Positions 24,450-31,802 of a stretch of DNA of 64,000 bases are shown here, piece by piece. Source of the stretch: an uncultured Clostridia bacterium (lineage in GTDB: Bacteria > Bacillota > Clostridia > Christensenellales > UBA1242). Below the pieces are notes generated by a model. The model made no database searches. It was not told the origin of the DNA and worked only from the letters and a program-made list of their open reading frames with translations. Made by a program: the position numbers and the translations under genes. The stretch lies in NCBI GenBank assembly GCA_934747385.1, contig CAKVGK010000001.1, forward strand, positions 248,001 through 312,000, given 5' to 3'. Each line of letters starts with the position of its first letter. The first letter of the stretch is position 1.

Positions 24450-24604
24450 AGAACGAAAAGACTTTCAATATTTGGGATTCTAATATTCTTTTCCCATCTA
24501 TTGATACATGGCGCACTAAATCCAGTTCTTTCTGCCAGTTGTGCTTGTGAAATTCCCATTTCTTCTCTCAATTCTTTTAACCTTTCAGCAAATTTATTAT
24601 TCAT
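24398..24604 (-). CDS. XRE-family regulator upstream of comF-like gene
   Basis: A 68-residue single-domain XRE helix-turn-helix protein: FAERLKELREEMGISQAQLAERTGF, recognition helix SAPCINRWEKNIRIP and the common end FKVSADYFIGL. TAGGTGG precedes the ATG. Its stop overlaps the comF-like frame, so the two are probably one transcript. Its upstream region has three ATTACCA half-sites that may be its own operator. Confidence 0.9.
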   Translation of the reverse strand: MNNKFAERLKELREEMGISQAQLAERTGFSAPCINRWEKNIRIPNIESLFVLCLFFKVSADYFIGLEN

Positions 24605-24633
24605 AATTCCACCTACAAAAATGTTAAACCAAA

Positions 24634-24660
24634 TGGTAATAATTAATTACCAAATTACCA
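24634..24660. promoter_or_regulatory. Putative operator of the XRE gene
   Basis: TGGTAAT (24634-24640) and ATTACCA (24646-24652) are an inverted repeat with five bases between, and a second ATTACCA (24654-24660) follows in tandem. The half-site shares GTAA/TTAC with the operator at 12234-12273, which also has three half-sites next to an XRE gene. Confidence 0.6.
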
Positions 24661-24696
24661 ATCGGTATATAGTTTAATAAAAAAATAGGATTTAAC

Positions 24697-25011
24697 TTAT
24701 TTTTCTTCATCTAATAATGCTTGGCAAAAACCAACCACTTTGTCAACATTTACTTTTGGCAATTCTGTTATAAGTTTAATCGCTTCTTGTTGATTTGGAT
24801 CTAAAGATGCAATGTCTAACACATTTGTTTGATGACCAACAATTGAGTCTATACTGACACCAAAAATATCTGCTATTTGGCATAGAATTTCAATTGGTGA
24901 GTCACTTTCTCCATTTTCATACCTAGAAATAGCAGCCCTGCTTACATTTAATTTTTTAGCAAGTTCAGTTTGATTTAAATTTAGTTTATTCCTGTAATAT
25001 TTTAAATTCAT
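24697..25011 (-). CDS. XRE-family regulator with C-terminal tail
   Basis: A 104-residue regulator: an XRE domain at residues 1-60 (YYRNKLNLNQTELAKKLNVSRAAISRYENGESDSP, cited as a region) and a helical 40-residue C-terminal part (DPNQQEAIKLITELP) that may mediate dimerisation. There is no clear ribosome site: the ATG at 25011 is preceded by ACAAT-rich sequence. Palindromes at 25022-25029 (TGTATACA) and 25033-25044 (GATAACATTATC) lie immediately upstream and may be its operator. It is separated from the restriction cassette by the terminator at 25191. Confidence 0.88.
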   Translation of the reverse strand: MNLKYYRNKLNLNQTELAKKLNVSRAAISRYENGESDSPIEILCQIADIFGVSIDSIVGHQTNVLDIASLDPNQQEAIKLITELPKVNVDKVVGFCQALLDEEK

Positions 25012-25021
25012 ACAATGATTA

Positions 25022-25044
25022 TGTATACAGTTGATAACATTATC
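25022..25044. promoter_or_regulatory. Palindromes upstream of the XRE gene
   Basis: TGTATACA (25022-25029) and the GATAA-TTATC palindrome (25033-25044) lie 11-33 bases before the start codon at 25011. They may be an autoregulatory operator; this rests on symmetry and position only. Confidence 0.45.
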
Positions 25045-25190
25045 TCATTTATCAATACAAAAAAATTTAATGCTCGATAATCGGTCAAAATATTTCTATT
25101 TTCTCAAAAATCAAACATTAAAATAATTTAATCTCAAAAATCGTACAATACAAAATATAATAATTAAAACAATTTTATTATTTACAATAA

Positions 25191-25220
25191 AAAATGCGTG
25201 CGTTTTGCACACAGTTTTTT
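25191..25220 (-). terminator. Terminator copy 1, end of restriction cassette
   Basis: The hairpin GTGTGC/GCACGC around AAAAC ends in a T-tract on the minus strand, after the endonuclease stop (25265). The 22 bases 25192-25213 are identical to 28731-28752, the terminator of rplL. Confidence 0.8.
25192..25213 (+). repeat. Direct repeat flanking the RM cassette, left copy
   Basis: A 22-base sequence containing GCGTGCGTTTTGCACAC, identical in sequence and orientation to 28731-28752. The two copies bracket the restriction-modification genes and nothing else. Confidence 0.85.
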
Positions 25221-25264
25221 GTAAGTACGAATAAAACATACCCAAATAAAGATTTTTCATACGT

Positions 25265-26980
25265 TTATATTTGATATAAATTCTTGTTAACTATATATTT
25301 ATTAATTTGGTCGACATATTGTTGTTCAGGGGTGTTTATCAAAAAATCAACAATTGTATCAAATTTTTGATTAAGTTCATTAATTGATAGGCTTTCATTT
25401 ATAAGTCCAATCACTCTGTCTATAGACAAAGGTGCTATTTTAACAGAATTTTTATCTGCTTGATACTGAAAGAATACTGCCACATCTACATGGACATATG
25501 GAGCAATCATCATAACTCGATATGTTAATTTTGTTTGCTCCATTTCATTTTTCATATGCCTAACAATATTTGTTGTTTCATTATTTAATTGTTGATTTTT
25601 GCCTCGTTGCATAGTTGGTTCAAGGATATAAGAACCATCATTATTTAAATAGATTATATCACACTTACTTGCGGGTGCAAAATGCAAAGGATATCCATCT
25701 TCACTATAGATTATATTGGATATAAGTCCCGTAGAGCCATACTGTTTTCCAAGCAACAATGCGAATAAATATTCTAAACGCAACGGTTCAGGAATGTCCT
25801 CATAAATTGATTTTGACTTTAACGTTCCTGAAAGTATTAACAATTCTTTATTTATTAGTTTAGCATCAATTTTTTCTATGATTTTCTCTAATGTTTTTGT
25901 ATAAAAAATTCTATCTAAGTAATCTTCTTGTTGCTGTAACGTAAGAGATTTATCAATCGAAATATTCAATATCTTGGTTTTTGATTCAATAATTTTTTTT
26001 CTTATTAAATCACTTGCCAACCATGGAATTTCCATACTATGTAAGTAATTATAATATCCTATTGGATTATCAAATGTTTCAAACCTGTAATCTTTGTACT
26101 TTTGCAAAATTGACTCTACCTTTTCCATGTTATAACACGAAAAATCGTAGTAAATATAGTTAAATTGTCCTCTTTGTCTTATTAATCCTGTCATTTCAAA
26201 TTTTCGAAATGTATCATCTGGATAATCAATTAACAAACTATGTTCAGAAATAGGCAATATATTGTTAGCTATTAAATAGTTTTTTAAAACTTCGTATTTG
26301 GCTTCGTATCTATATTGCTTCCTATAATTTATAATATTGTCAGCCGCACTTTTATAATCACAATCTTTCATGCTAAGAACAAAAGTTGCAAACTCATGTC
26401 TTAGCAAACCTTTTGGTTCATGGCCCAATTCTTTCCATCTTTGATTAACTTCATTAATTACAAATATCGTGTTCAAGAAGGGTCTAGATTTATTTAATAT
26501 TTTAGGTCTTATTGGACTAAAGGCGTGCATGCCCAACATTGCTTTTGTATAAATATCGGTCGGATCTTCCTTATTATCAATAAGTTCTCTACCCAATTGT
26601 GTAATTTTAATTAAATTTACACCTTTTTTGATTTGCTCAAAAATTAAAAAACCTTGGTCTCTCATAGCTCTGAGCTGAGTCATAACTCGCCCATATAGTC
26701 CTGTTGCCTGAGGGTTGTTTTTTATTGCTTCATGAACCTCTGTAGAAGTTAGTTCATCCCCATTGTACATTTTGTTTTTTACGGATTCTGGAATGTCTGT
26801 AACCCTATACACACCATGTTTGATTAGTTCAAAAAAATATTTTTCAGACAAATCTCTCGTAAATAATTGTCCATCAAACTCTTGAAAGTATTTTAAAAAG
26901 TCAGTATTCCTTTTTGGATTTCGAACTGTTGTATTTATAGAAAAGACTTTATAACCTTCTCTATTTCCACTTGTTCCCAT
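25265..26980 (-). CDS. AlwI/BstNBI-family type IIS restriction endonuclease
   Basis: A 571-residue protein that resembles AlwI and Nt.BstNBI, endonucleases that cut outside short asymmetric sites. The N-terminal FSINTTVRNPKRNTDFLKYFQEF matches the family start (in part), and the C-terminal catalytic region has the metal-binding aspartate in KCDIIYL (about residue 442) and EPTMQRGKNQ (about residue 452-461), comparable to the family's D...E-V-T. Specificity cannot be read; AlwI itself cuts near GGATC and BstNBI near GAGTC. A GGAGG ribosome site precedes the ATG. It is the last gene of a tight operon with two methyltransferases. Confidence 0.85.
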   Translation of the reverse strand: MGTSGNREGYKVFSINTTVRNPKRNTDFLKYFQEFDGQLFTRDLSEKYFFELIKHGVYRVTDIPESVKNKMYNGDELTSTEVHEAIKNNPQATGLYGRVMTQLRAMRDQGFLIFEQIKKGVNLIKITQLGRELIDNKEDPTDIYTKAMLGMHAFSPIRPKILNKSRPFLNTIFVINEVNQRWKELGHEPKGLLRHEFATFVLSMKDCDYKSAADNIINYRKQYRYEAKYEVLKNYLIANNILPISEHSLLIDYPDDTFRKFEMTGLIRQRGQFNYIYYDFSCYNMEKVESILQKYKDYRFETFDNPIGYYNYLHSMEIPWLASDLIRKKIIESKTKILNISIDKSLTLQQQEDYLDRIFYTKTLEKIIEKIDAKLINKELLILSGTLKSKSIYEDIPEPLRLEYLFALLLGKQYGSTGLISNIIYSEDGYPLHFAPASKCDIIYLNNDGSYILEPTMQRGKNQQLNNETTNIVRHMKNEMEQTKLTYRVMMIAPYVHVDVAVFFQYQADKNSVKIAPLSIDRVIGLINESLSINELNQKFDTIVDFLINTPEQQYVDQINKYIVNKNLYQI

Positions 26981-26988
26981 GTTACCTC

Positions 26989-27867
26989 CTAATAATTTGT
27001 GATTACCACTTCAATTGATTTTGTAATGTTCTTTTTATGATAACTTGAATTTAAGTATTGTCTATTAACATAATGGACATTGTAGCCTTTCATCCATTTT
27101 TTTAATATTACATTTTCTTTTCCATTTGATTCAATCACGTTCGAAAGCATAAATCTGTATCCAGAATCATTTAGTCTGTCTAAAATATTGAGTAATGCTT
27201 TTTCATCAGTCTCTTTCCATGAACTATTGTAAGTTGTTGTAGTGATTAAATACGGAGGATCAAAATAAAATAAAGCTTTTTTATCGCTTTGTTTATAAAG
27301 TATATCTTCTTTAAAATCAAGATTGCTAAAACTAATCTGTTTTGAATTAATGGCTCTGCAATATTCATATGTTTTTTGTCTTAATGATTTAACAAAATCA
27401 ATTTTCCCAACAGGAACATTAAACATATTTTTATTATTAAAACGCAAATAATGATTAAATCCATATATTATTAACACAAATAATTTGTCTATAGTTTTGT
27501 CTGTGTTATAATCTTTCTTAAGTTTATTATAGGCATCTTTGTTATATCTTGACAATCCTTCATGTTTATTTTCATAATATTTTGATTTACCTTCATAATA
27601 AGTGTTTGTTAAACCATATTGTCTAATAATATTGTCAGTATTTTGAATTATCTTCTCAGCTGAATTTTGTTGAAAATATTTAAGCAATTGGATGGCATAT
27701 GTACTAATATCGTTTAGATAAATATCGTGAACTTCACTTGCCAAAGAAAGTATAGCACTGCCACAAAATATTTCATGTATAGAGGTTGTGTCTTTAGGTA
27801 TATAATCTAAAAGTTCGTTAACAATTCTTGATTTATTACCTTGATAATTTATTGGCGAATATAGCAT
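26989..27867 (-). CDS. D12-class DNA adenine methyltransferase
   Basis: A 292-residue N6-adenine methyltransferase of the Dam/D12 class (alpha order: SAM-binding motif first). Visible motifs are the N-terminal YSPINYQGNKSRIV, motif I EIFCGSAIL (about residues 32-40) and catalytic DPPY (about residue 204). It protects one strand of the host's restriction site. It overlaps the upstream methyltransferase gene by 19 bases and lies 8 bases before the endonuclease gene. The Dam-like class would fit a GATC-containing target such as GGATC, which is a guess. Confidence 0.92.
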   Translation of the reverse strand: MLYSPINYQGNKSRIVNELLDYIPKDTTSIHEIFCGSAILSLASEVHDIYLNDISTYAIQLLKYFQQNSAEKIIQNTDNIIRQYGLTNTYYEGKSKYYENKHEGLSRYNKDAYNKLKKDYNTDKTIDKLFVLIIYGFNHYLRFNNKNMFNVPVGKIDFVKSLRQKTYEYCRAINSKQISFSNLDFKEDILYKQSDKKALFYFDPPYLITTTTYNSSWKETDEKALLNILDRLNDSGYRFMLSNVIESNGKENVILKKWMKGYNVHYVNRQYLNSSYHKKNITKSIEVVITNY

Positions 27868-28571
27868 TTTAATCTCTCCAATGCTTTCTCATAGTATTTA
27901 GAGTCTAATTCTGAACCAATAAATTTTCTATTGTTTTTTAAGCATGCTTCAGCCATCGTCCCACTACCCGCAAATAGGTCCAAAACAATATCTCCCTCAT
28001 TAGTGTGGACTTTAACCAAATCCTCTATCAATTTTAAAGGCTTTTGTGTTGGATGAATTCTCTTTTCGCCCCTACCGATAGTTGAGCAAATATATTCTGG
28101 TTTTAAATATGAAATTGAATTTGGTTTATTAAAAGTCCATTTCCCCCCATCTTTAACAGCCCATATTGCCAATTCAAAATCCCCAACATATCGCCTTTCA
28201 GTATTTCTTGGCATAGGATTAGGCTTAACCCATCTAATTACATCCTTCATGGAGAATCCTTGTTTATCCAATTCTTCAACTATGTATGAAAAATTCTTCC
28301 AATCATTAAATATAATCATTGAGCCACCATCTTTAATTAATGGAGCACATAATCTTATCCACTCTTTTTGATTAAAGTTATAATCCCATTCCCCATAATC
28401 CATTCCAGAACGGCCCATATTGCTGAAACCCAATTGATTTTTTCTACTTACACCATATGGAGGATCTGTGATAACCGCATCAATTTTAATTTTCATTTTT
28501 TTTAGTTTTTTTAGTAGAATCTTATAATCGCAATTCTCAAAAATAAATCTTTGTTCCATTTTCATTCCCAT
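27849..28571 (-). CDS. Beta-class N6-adenine/N4-cytosine DNA methyltransferase
   Basis: A 240-residue methyltransferase with the motifs in beta order: catalytic DPPYG (about residues 36-40) first and the SAM-binding DLFAGSGTM (about residue 195-203) near the end, with HPTQKP between. It would modify the second strand of an asymmetric site. It is first in the operon. Start codons at 28571, 28565 and 28559 are all possible; none has a clear ribosome site, as often seen for methyltransferase genes expressed at low level. Confidence 0.92.
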   Translation of the reverse strand: MGMKMEQRFIFENCDYKILLKKLKKMKIKIDAVITDPPYGVSRKNQLGFSNMGRSGMDYGEWDYNFNQKEWIRLCAPLIKDGGSMIIFNDWKNFSYIVEELDKQGFSMKDVIRWVKPNPMPRNTERRYVGDFELAIWAVKDGGKWTFNKPNSISYLKPEYICSTIGRGEKRIHPTQKPLKLIEDLVKVHTNEGDIVLDLFAGSGTMAEACLKNNRKFIGSELDSKYYEKALERLKCYIRQ

Positions 28572-28728
28572 ATCTATTTATACATGTATTTTTTGTCGAT
28601 AAATCTAGAACTAGTATAACATAAACACATAAAAAAACAAAAAAAAATTACACAAATCTTACAAATTGATGCATAATTATGAAATATTAAAACATTATGA
28701 ATTATGTTCAACCGACTTTTAATATAAA

Positions 28729-28760
28729 AAAAATGCGTGCGTTTTGCACACATTTTTTTT
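28729..28760 (-). terminator. rplL terminator (copy 2)
   Basis: The minus-strand hairpin TGTGTGC/GCACGCA around AAAAC is followed by a run of T. It ends the rplJ-rplL transcript a dozen bases after the rplL stop. Confidence 0.88.
28731..28752 (+). repeat. Direct repeat flanking the RM cassette, right copy
   Basis: Identical in 22 bases to 25192-25213. This copy is the rplL terminator stem and is probably the ancestral one. Confidence 0.85.
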
Positions 28761-28771
28761 GGCATAAAAGA

Positions 28772-29143
28772 TTATTTAAGTTCAACAACAGCGCCTGCGT
28801 CTGTCAAAGCTTTTTCAAGAGCTTTTGCGTCTGCAGTAGGAACATTTTCCTTAACTGTTGCAGGAGCGCCTTCAACCATAGCTTTAGCTTCCATCAAGCC
28901 AAGACCTGTTGCTTCACGCACTGCTTTAATAACTGCAATTTTGTTTGCGCCAACTTCTTTAAGCACAACGTTGAATTCAGTTTTTTCTTCTGCGGCTGGA
29001 GCAGCTTCGCCAGCGGCAGCAGGACCTGCAACAACAGCTGCAGCGGCACTAACGCCAAATTCTTCTTCAATAGCTTTAACCAATTCGTTAAGTTCAACGA
29101 CTGTCATAGCCTTAATTTCTTCAATGAATTTTTGTTTATCCAT
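28772..29143 (-). CDS. rplL: 50S ribosomal protein L7/L12
   Basis: L7/L12, 123 residues, the multicopy stalk protein that recruits translation factors. An N-terminal dimerisation helix (MDKQKFIEEIKAMTVVELNEL), an Ala/Pro hinge (residues about 35-52) and the C-terminal factor-binding domain (KTEFNVVLKEVGANKIAVIK) are clear. The ATG at 29143 has AAAGGAG; 14 further in-frame codons upstream have none. It is 246 bases after rplJ, much more than usual, and that gap holds a promoter. Confidence 0.97.
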   Translation of the reverse strand: MDKQKFIEEIKAMTVVELNELVKAIEEEFGVSAAAAVVAGPAAAGEAAPAAEEKTEFNVVLKEVGANKIAVIKAVREATGLGLMEAKAMVEGAPATVKENVPTADAKALEKALTDAGAVVELK

Positions 29144-29169
29144 AATTTTCTCCTTTTTGATTGATAAAT

Positions 29170-29187
29170 GCTTGCATTTCAGCAAGC
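29170..29187 (-). promoter_or_regulatory. Hairpin before rplL
   Basis: GCTTGC (29170-29175) and GCAAGC (29182-29187) pair around a six-base loop about 15 bases upstream of the rplL ribosome site. It could modulate translation or mRNA stability. Confidence 0.4.
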
Positions 29188-29321
29188 GAAAAGGTGATTT
29201 TTATATCGTACTAGATATAATTATTCCTTTTAAATAGTGCTTTAACTCAAAATGAGTGAACCAAACAACAACCAAGCACGAAGTCAAAGTTTGGAGCTGA
29301 GTGCTAAAATTAGCAAGCGAT

Positions 29322-29350
29322 TTTATAAAAATTTTAAAATGCACTGTCAA
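29322..29350 (-). promoter_or_regulatory. Internal promoter for rplL
   Basis: Minus-strand TTGACA (29350-29345), a 17-base spacer and TATAAA (29327-29322), within the rplJ-rplL gap. It would give a transcript with a leader of about 170 bases carrying rplL alone. The -35 box is part of an inverted repeat (TGTCAAAC at 29345-29352 and GTTTGACA at 29369-29376). Confidence 0.65.
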
Positions 29351-29389
29351 ACATAGGCGAAAGCCAGCGTTTGACAAATCCAATTAAAA

Positions 29390-29872
29390 TTATTTTTCTG
29401 CGACCGCTTTTAATGCACGTGCCAAGCCAGACACAGGTGCATTGAGGATGTATACCAACTGAGCAAGAAGTTGTTCTTTGCTTGGAACAGAAGCCAAAAC
29501 TTTAACGCCGTTTTCGTCAAGAACTTTACCATCGCAGTAACCAGCCTTGATTGAAAGTGTTGAATAGTTGTCCAATGCTTTTTTAATCAAGCGAGGGGCA
29601 ACAGTTTCATCTTCCATGCCAAAAGCAAAAGCAGTTGTGCCGTTAAGGGCAGCGTCAAAACCAGTGATGCCAAGTTGTTCGCACGCTTTTTTGAAAAGAG
29701 TGTTTTTGATAACTTTGTAAGTTACATTATTCTCTCTCAAAGATTTGCGCAAAGTTGTGTCGTCGCCAACAGTGATGCCACGATAGTCAATCAACACAAT
29801 AGACTTGCTTGAACTGATTAAGCCTTTAATTTCCTCTACCGCATTCTTTTTTGCTTCAAGATTTGCTGACAC
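29390..29872 (-). CDS. rplJ: 50S ribosomal protein L10
   Basis: L10, 160 residues, the base of the ribosomal stalk that binds L7/L12 dimers. I place the start at the GTG at 29872 (SANLEAKKNAVEEIK after it), five or six bases after AAAGGAGG; an earlier in-frame codon at 29932 has no ribosome site. Family segments are IVLIDYRGITVGDDTTLR, VIKNTLFKKA and the L12-binding C-terminal helix (NAPVSGLARALKAVAEK). Confidence 0.95.
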   Translation of the reverse strand: MSANLEAKKNAVEEIKGLISSSKSIVLIDYRGITVGDDTTLRKSLRENNVTYKVIKNTLFKKACEQLGITGFDAALNGTTAFAFGMEDETVAPRLIKKALDNYSTLSIKAGYCDGKVLDENGVKVLASVPSKEQLLAQLVYILNAPVSGLARALKAVAEK

Positions 29873-30160
29873 TTTATCCTCCTTTATGCCTTTTGAAGTT
29901 TGCAAATTTTTTAAGTAACATATTTTAGCCACAAAATTGCCAACATTGTGTTTGAATTAATCAAATCATACGATTGCCAATATTGTGATTATTCTGTCAC
30001 AAAATTAAATTTTGCATATTTTAAAAAATTCCCTTTGCCAAGACAAAAGGAATCAATAACAATCGACATTCTTTTCTCTCCTACACAAGCCGCTGCTTTT
30101 GGCAACTATTATGCGAAATGCACTTGTGGTCTTTGGCGTGAAATTTTTTAAACTGAGTTT
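29873..30160 (-). promoter_or_regulatory. L10 operon mRNA leader
   Basis: About 290 bases of untranslated leader precede rplJ. In B. subtilis and many Bacillota, the L10-L12 complex binds such a leader and regulates by transcription termination. The window shows the matching architecture: a long leader ending in a terminator-like hairpin (30028-30053). I did not fit the whole L10-leader consensus. Confidence 0.6.
30022..30053 (-). terminator. Attenuator hairpin in the L10 leader
   Basis: On the minus strand ATTCCTTTTG and CAAAGGGAAT form a ten-pair stem (one G-T) around TCTTGG, followed by TTTTTT. It lies about 150 bases before rplJ and about 110 after the promoter, so it is an intrinsic terminator inside the leader. 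Confidence 0.75.
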
Positions 30161-30189
30161 ATTATATACCAGCGAAAAGGAAATGTCAA
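30161..30189 (-). promoter_or_regulatory. rplJ-rplL promoter
   Basis: Minus-strand TTGACA (30189-30184), a 17-base spacer and TATAAT (30166-30161): an exact consensus promoter. Confidence 0.9.
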
Positions 30190-30397
30190 CCAGTTTTTGC
30201 AAATTTTTTTCACAAAAATTGTTCAAGTCTTTCGCTGCTCTCAGAATAACGAAGTCTTAATTGCCACAATAATATATTCGCTCAGATTTGCAGGGTTATG
30301 TGCTCAATATGATATGTCTATAATAATTGCTCAGTTGGAATTTGCCTTGAAAAGCACGTGAGAAAAAACAGAATGGCGCATGGGAAAAACAAGAGTA
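30190..30397. other. Intergenic region with a degenerate dispersed repeat
   Basis: No gene was recognised. At 30226-30254 the sequence TCTTTCGCTGCTCTCAGAAT followed by AACGAAG resembles the ATTCTTCGCTGCGCTCAGAATGAC-type dispersed repeats of many gut bacteria (name by memory), and is related in form to copies at 12516 and 55479. Confidence 0.4.
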
Positions 30398-30426
30398 TTG
30401 ACAAACGTGAAAGGTTGTGCTAAAAT
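30398..30426 (+). promoter_or_regulatory. Promoter of the 406-residue lipoprotein gene
   Basis: TTGACA (30398-30403), a 17-base spacer ending in TGC, and TAAAAT (30421-30426). The transcript would have a leader of about 115 bases. Confidence 0.8.
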
Positions 30427-30548
30427 TTTGGAAATTATTGACAATTAATCCGCTTTGTGCCCCCACCAACAAAAAGGCGCAACAAAAGCCATTGATTGTT
30501 CAAACAATTTGTTCAATTCGTAATCAAGAATTGTTTTAGGAGAAAAAT

Positions 30549-31769
30549 ATGGAAGAAAAGAAAAATTTAATCTTAGCTGCAATCAAACGTGCAGCCAACA
30601 AATTGCACAGTTCCAAAATTGTCAAAAAATTGGCAGCTTTAACACTTGCAACAGCCATCTCCATTGGCGGACTTGCAGCCTGCGGTCCAACCCAGAACCC
30701 AGACAATCCAACCCCAAGCACGGACATTTGTGCGGACTGCGGCGGCAACCACAAAACTGAAGACCACAACAAAAACCACGAGCAGGAAGAGCAAAAATCT
30801 TTAAAACAATACTCCAAACTCATTCAAACGCTTTACACTGACCCATATTTCAGCAAAGCCAATCAAGACATTGTTAACAACAAACTCATTGTTATGACCG
30901 ACCCAAGGTTCGACTCTCACCCATATTCTTTCTTCGCTCAACAGGGTCACGACGTCCAACAAATTCAAGAGGAAATCAGCCAAGGCGTTGAAAAATGCTT
31001 GACCTATGGTTTTATCTATGACGACGAACCAAACAACCTTTACATTGCCACCCGCTTGGCAGACCCGACTAACACTTTCTATTATGAATATCTCCTAAAA
31101 TATGAGCTCACCGAGCACGAAATGAAAGACTATAAATGGATGCACGGCGTCGGCATGGAAGACATAAACGGCAAAAAACAATACGCCCAATTCTTCCTGC
31201 TTAACGACATTGTTGCCAAAACCCACACCCCAACCATCCTCGGCTCAACCATGGTGACAATTGAAAACCATAACAAAATTAACCAATATGACGATTACAA
31301 CATTAGATATTTAGCGTGGTATCCTTTTAAATACAACAAAAATACAAGCACACGTCCTAACCCATATTGTGATTACATTATTCTATCTTTCTCTAAAATT
31401 GAAAACAAACCTACTCTCTATTCGTCAAAAGCTTTTATTTACGAAGGTGTTAAAGGAACATATGGTTCACCTGCATACCCTAGTAGAATTAAAACGATGA
31501 TTGCAGAAGTGGAAGAACATTTTACTTCAACACCAGCATTTGCAAAAATATCTCAATACAATGTTGACCAAGTTTTGTATAAAGACTATGAAAATGTAGA
31601 TTGTCCTCTTGTTCGAATGGCAACTAAATTTTCAGACGAGTATTTAGGTCAAAATCAATATGAATATTTAGACAGTCGTTTTTGGGGCATACATACATTG
31701 AACAAAGCAGAAATTGAGCAAGCCTATAAAGACTACAATCCAAACAATACAAAAAACTCACTTAATTAA
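30549..31769 (+). CDS. Lipoprotein of unknown function
   Basis: A 406-residue secreted lipoprotein. The start has AGGAG; the n-region of the signal peptide is unusually long (about 27 residues), followed by a hydrophobic stretch and the lipobox LAAC with Cys45. Right after the anchor come CADCGGNH and EDHNKNHE (about residues 60-79), a Cys/His-rich patch that could bind metal. The rest looks like one soluble domain with no family I recognise. Base use changes inside the gene near 31300: before it, Asn and Asp are mostly AAC and GAC and Pro is CCA/CCC; after it CCT, ATA, AGA and CTA appear. It converges with the giant lipoprotein gene. Confidence 0.78.
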   Translation: MEEKKNLILAAIKRAANKLHSSKIVKKLAALTLATAISIGGLAACGPTQNPDNPTPSTDICADCGGNHKTEDHNKNHEQEEQKSLKQYSKLIQTLYTDPYFSKANQDIVNNKLIVMTDPRFDSHPYSFFAQQGHDVQQIQEEISQGVEKCLTYGFIYDDEPNNLYIATRLADPTNTFYYEYLLKYELTEHEMKDYKWMHGVGMEDINGKKQYAQFFLLNDIVAKTHTPTILGSTMVTIENHNKINQYDDYNIRYLAWYPFKYNKNTSTRPNPYCDYIILSFSKIENKPTLYSSKAFIYEGVKGTYGSPAYPSRIKTMIAEVEEHFTSTPAFAKISQYNVDQVLYKDYENVDCPLVRMATKFSDEYLGQNQYEYLDSRFWGIHTLNKAEIEQAYKDYNPNNTKNSLN

Positions 31770-31783
31770 AGTGAGTTTTTTTG
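31751..31783. terminator. Bidirectional terminator between convergent lipoprotein genes
   Basis: AAAAAACTCACTT pairs with AAGTGAGTTTTTT around AATTA. Symmetric A and T tracts let it end transcripts from both sides. Confidence 0.88.
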
Positions 31784-31802
31784 TTGTGTAAAGCTTATAA
31801 TA

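Noticed and set aside
24697..25011. XRE gene as controller (C-protein) of the restriction cassette
   Set aside because: It lies outside the repeat that brackets the cassette, is longer than typical C-proteins and is separated by a terminator, so the link is unsupported.
29345..29376. The TGTCAAAC/GTTTGACA inverted repeat as the rplJ terminator
   Set aside because: It has no T-tract on the minus strand, and its first arm is the -35 box of the rplL promoter.
29948..30151. Plus-strand 67-residue frame over the L10 leader
   Set aside because: It lies antisense to the leader and the rplJ promoter and resembles no protein.
30549..31769. The 406-residue lipoprotein as an immunity partner for a toxin domain in the giant protein
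   Set aside because: The paired change in base composition is suggestive, but an immunity gene would normally lie in tandem and no toxin domain was recognised; there is no direct evidence.
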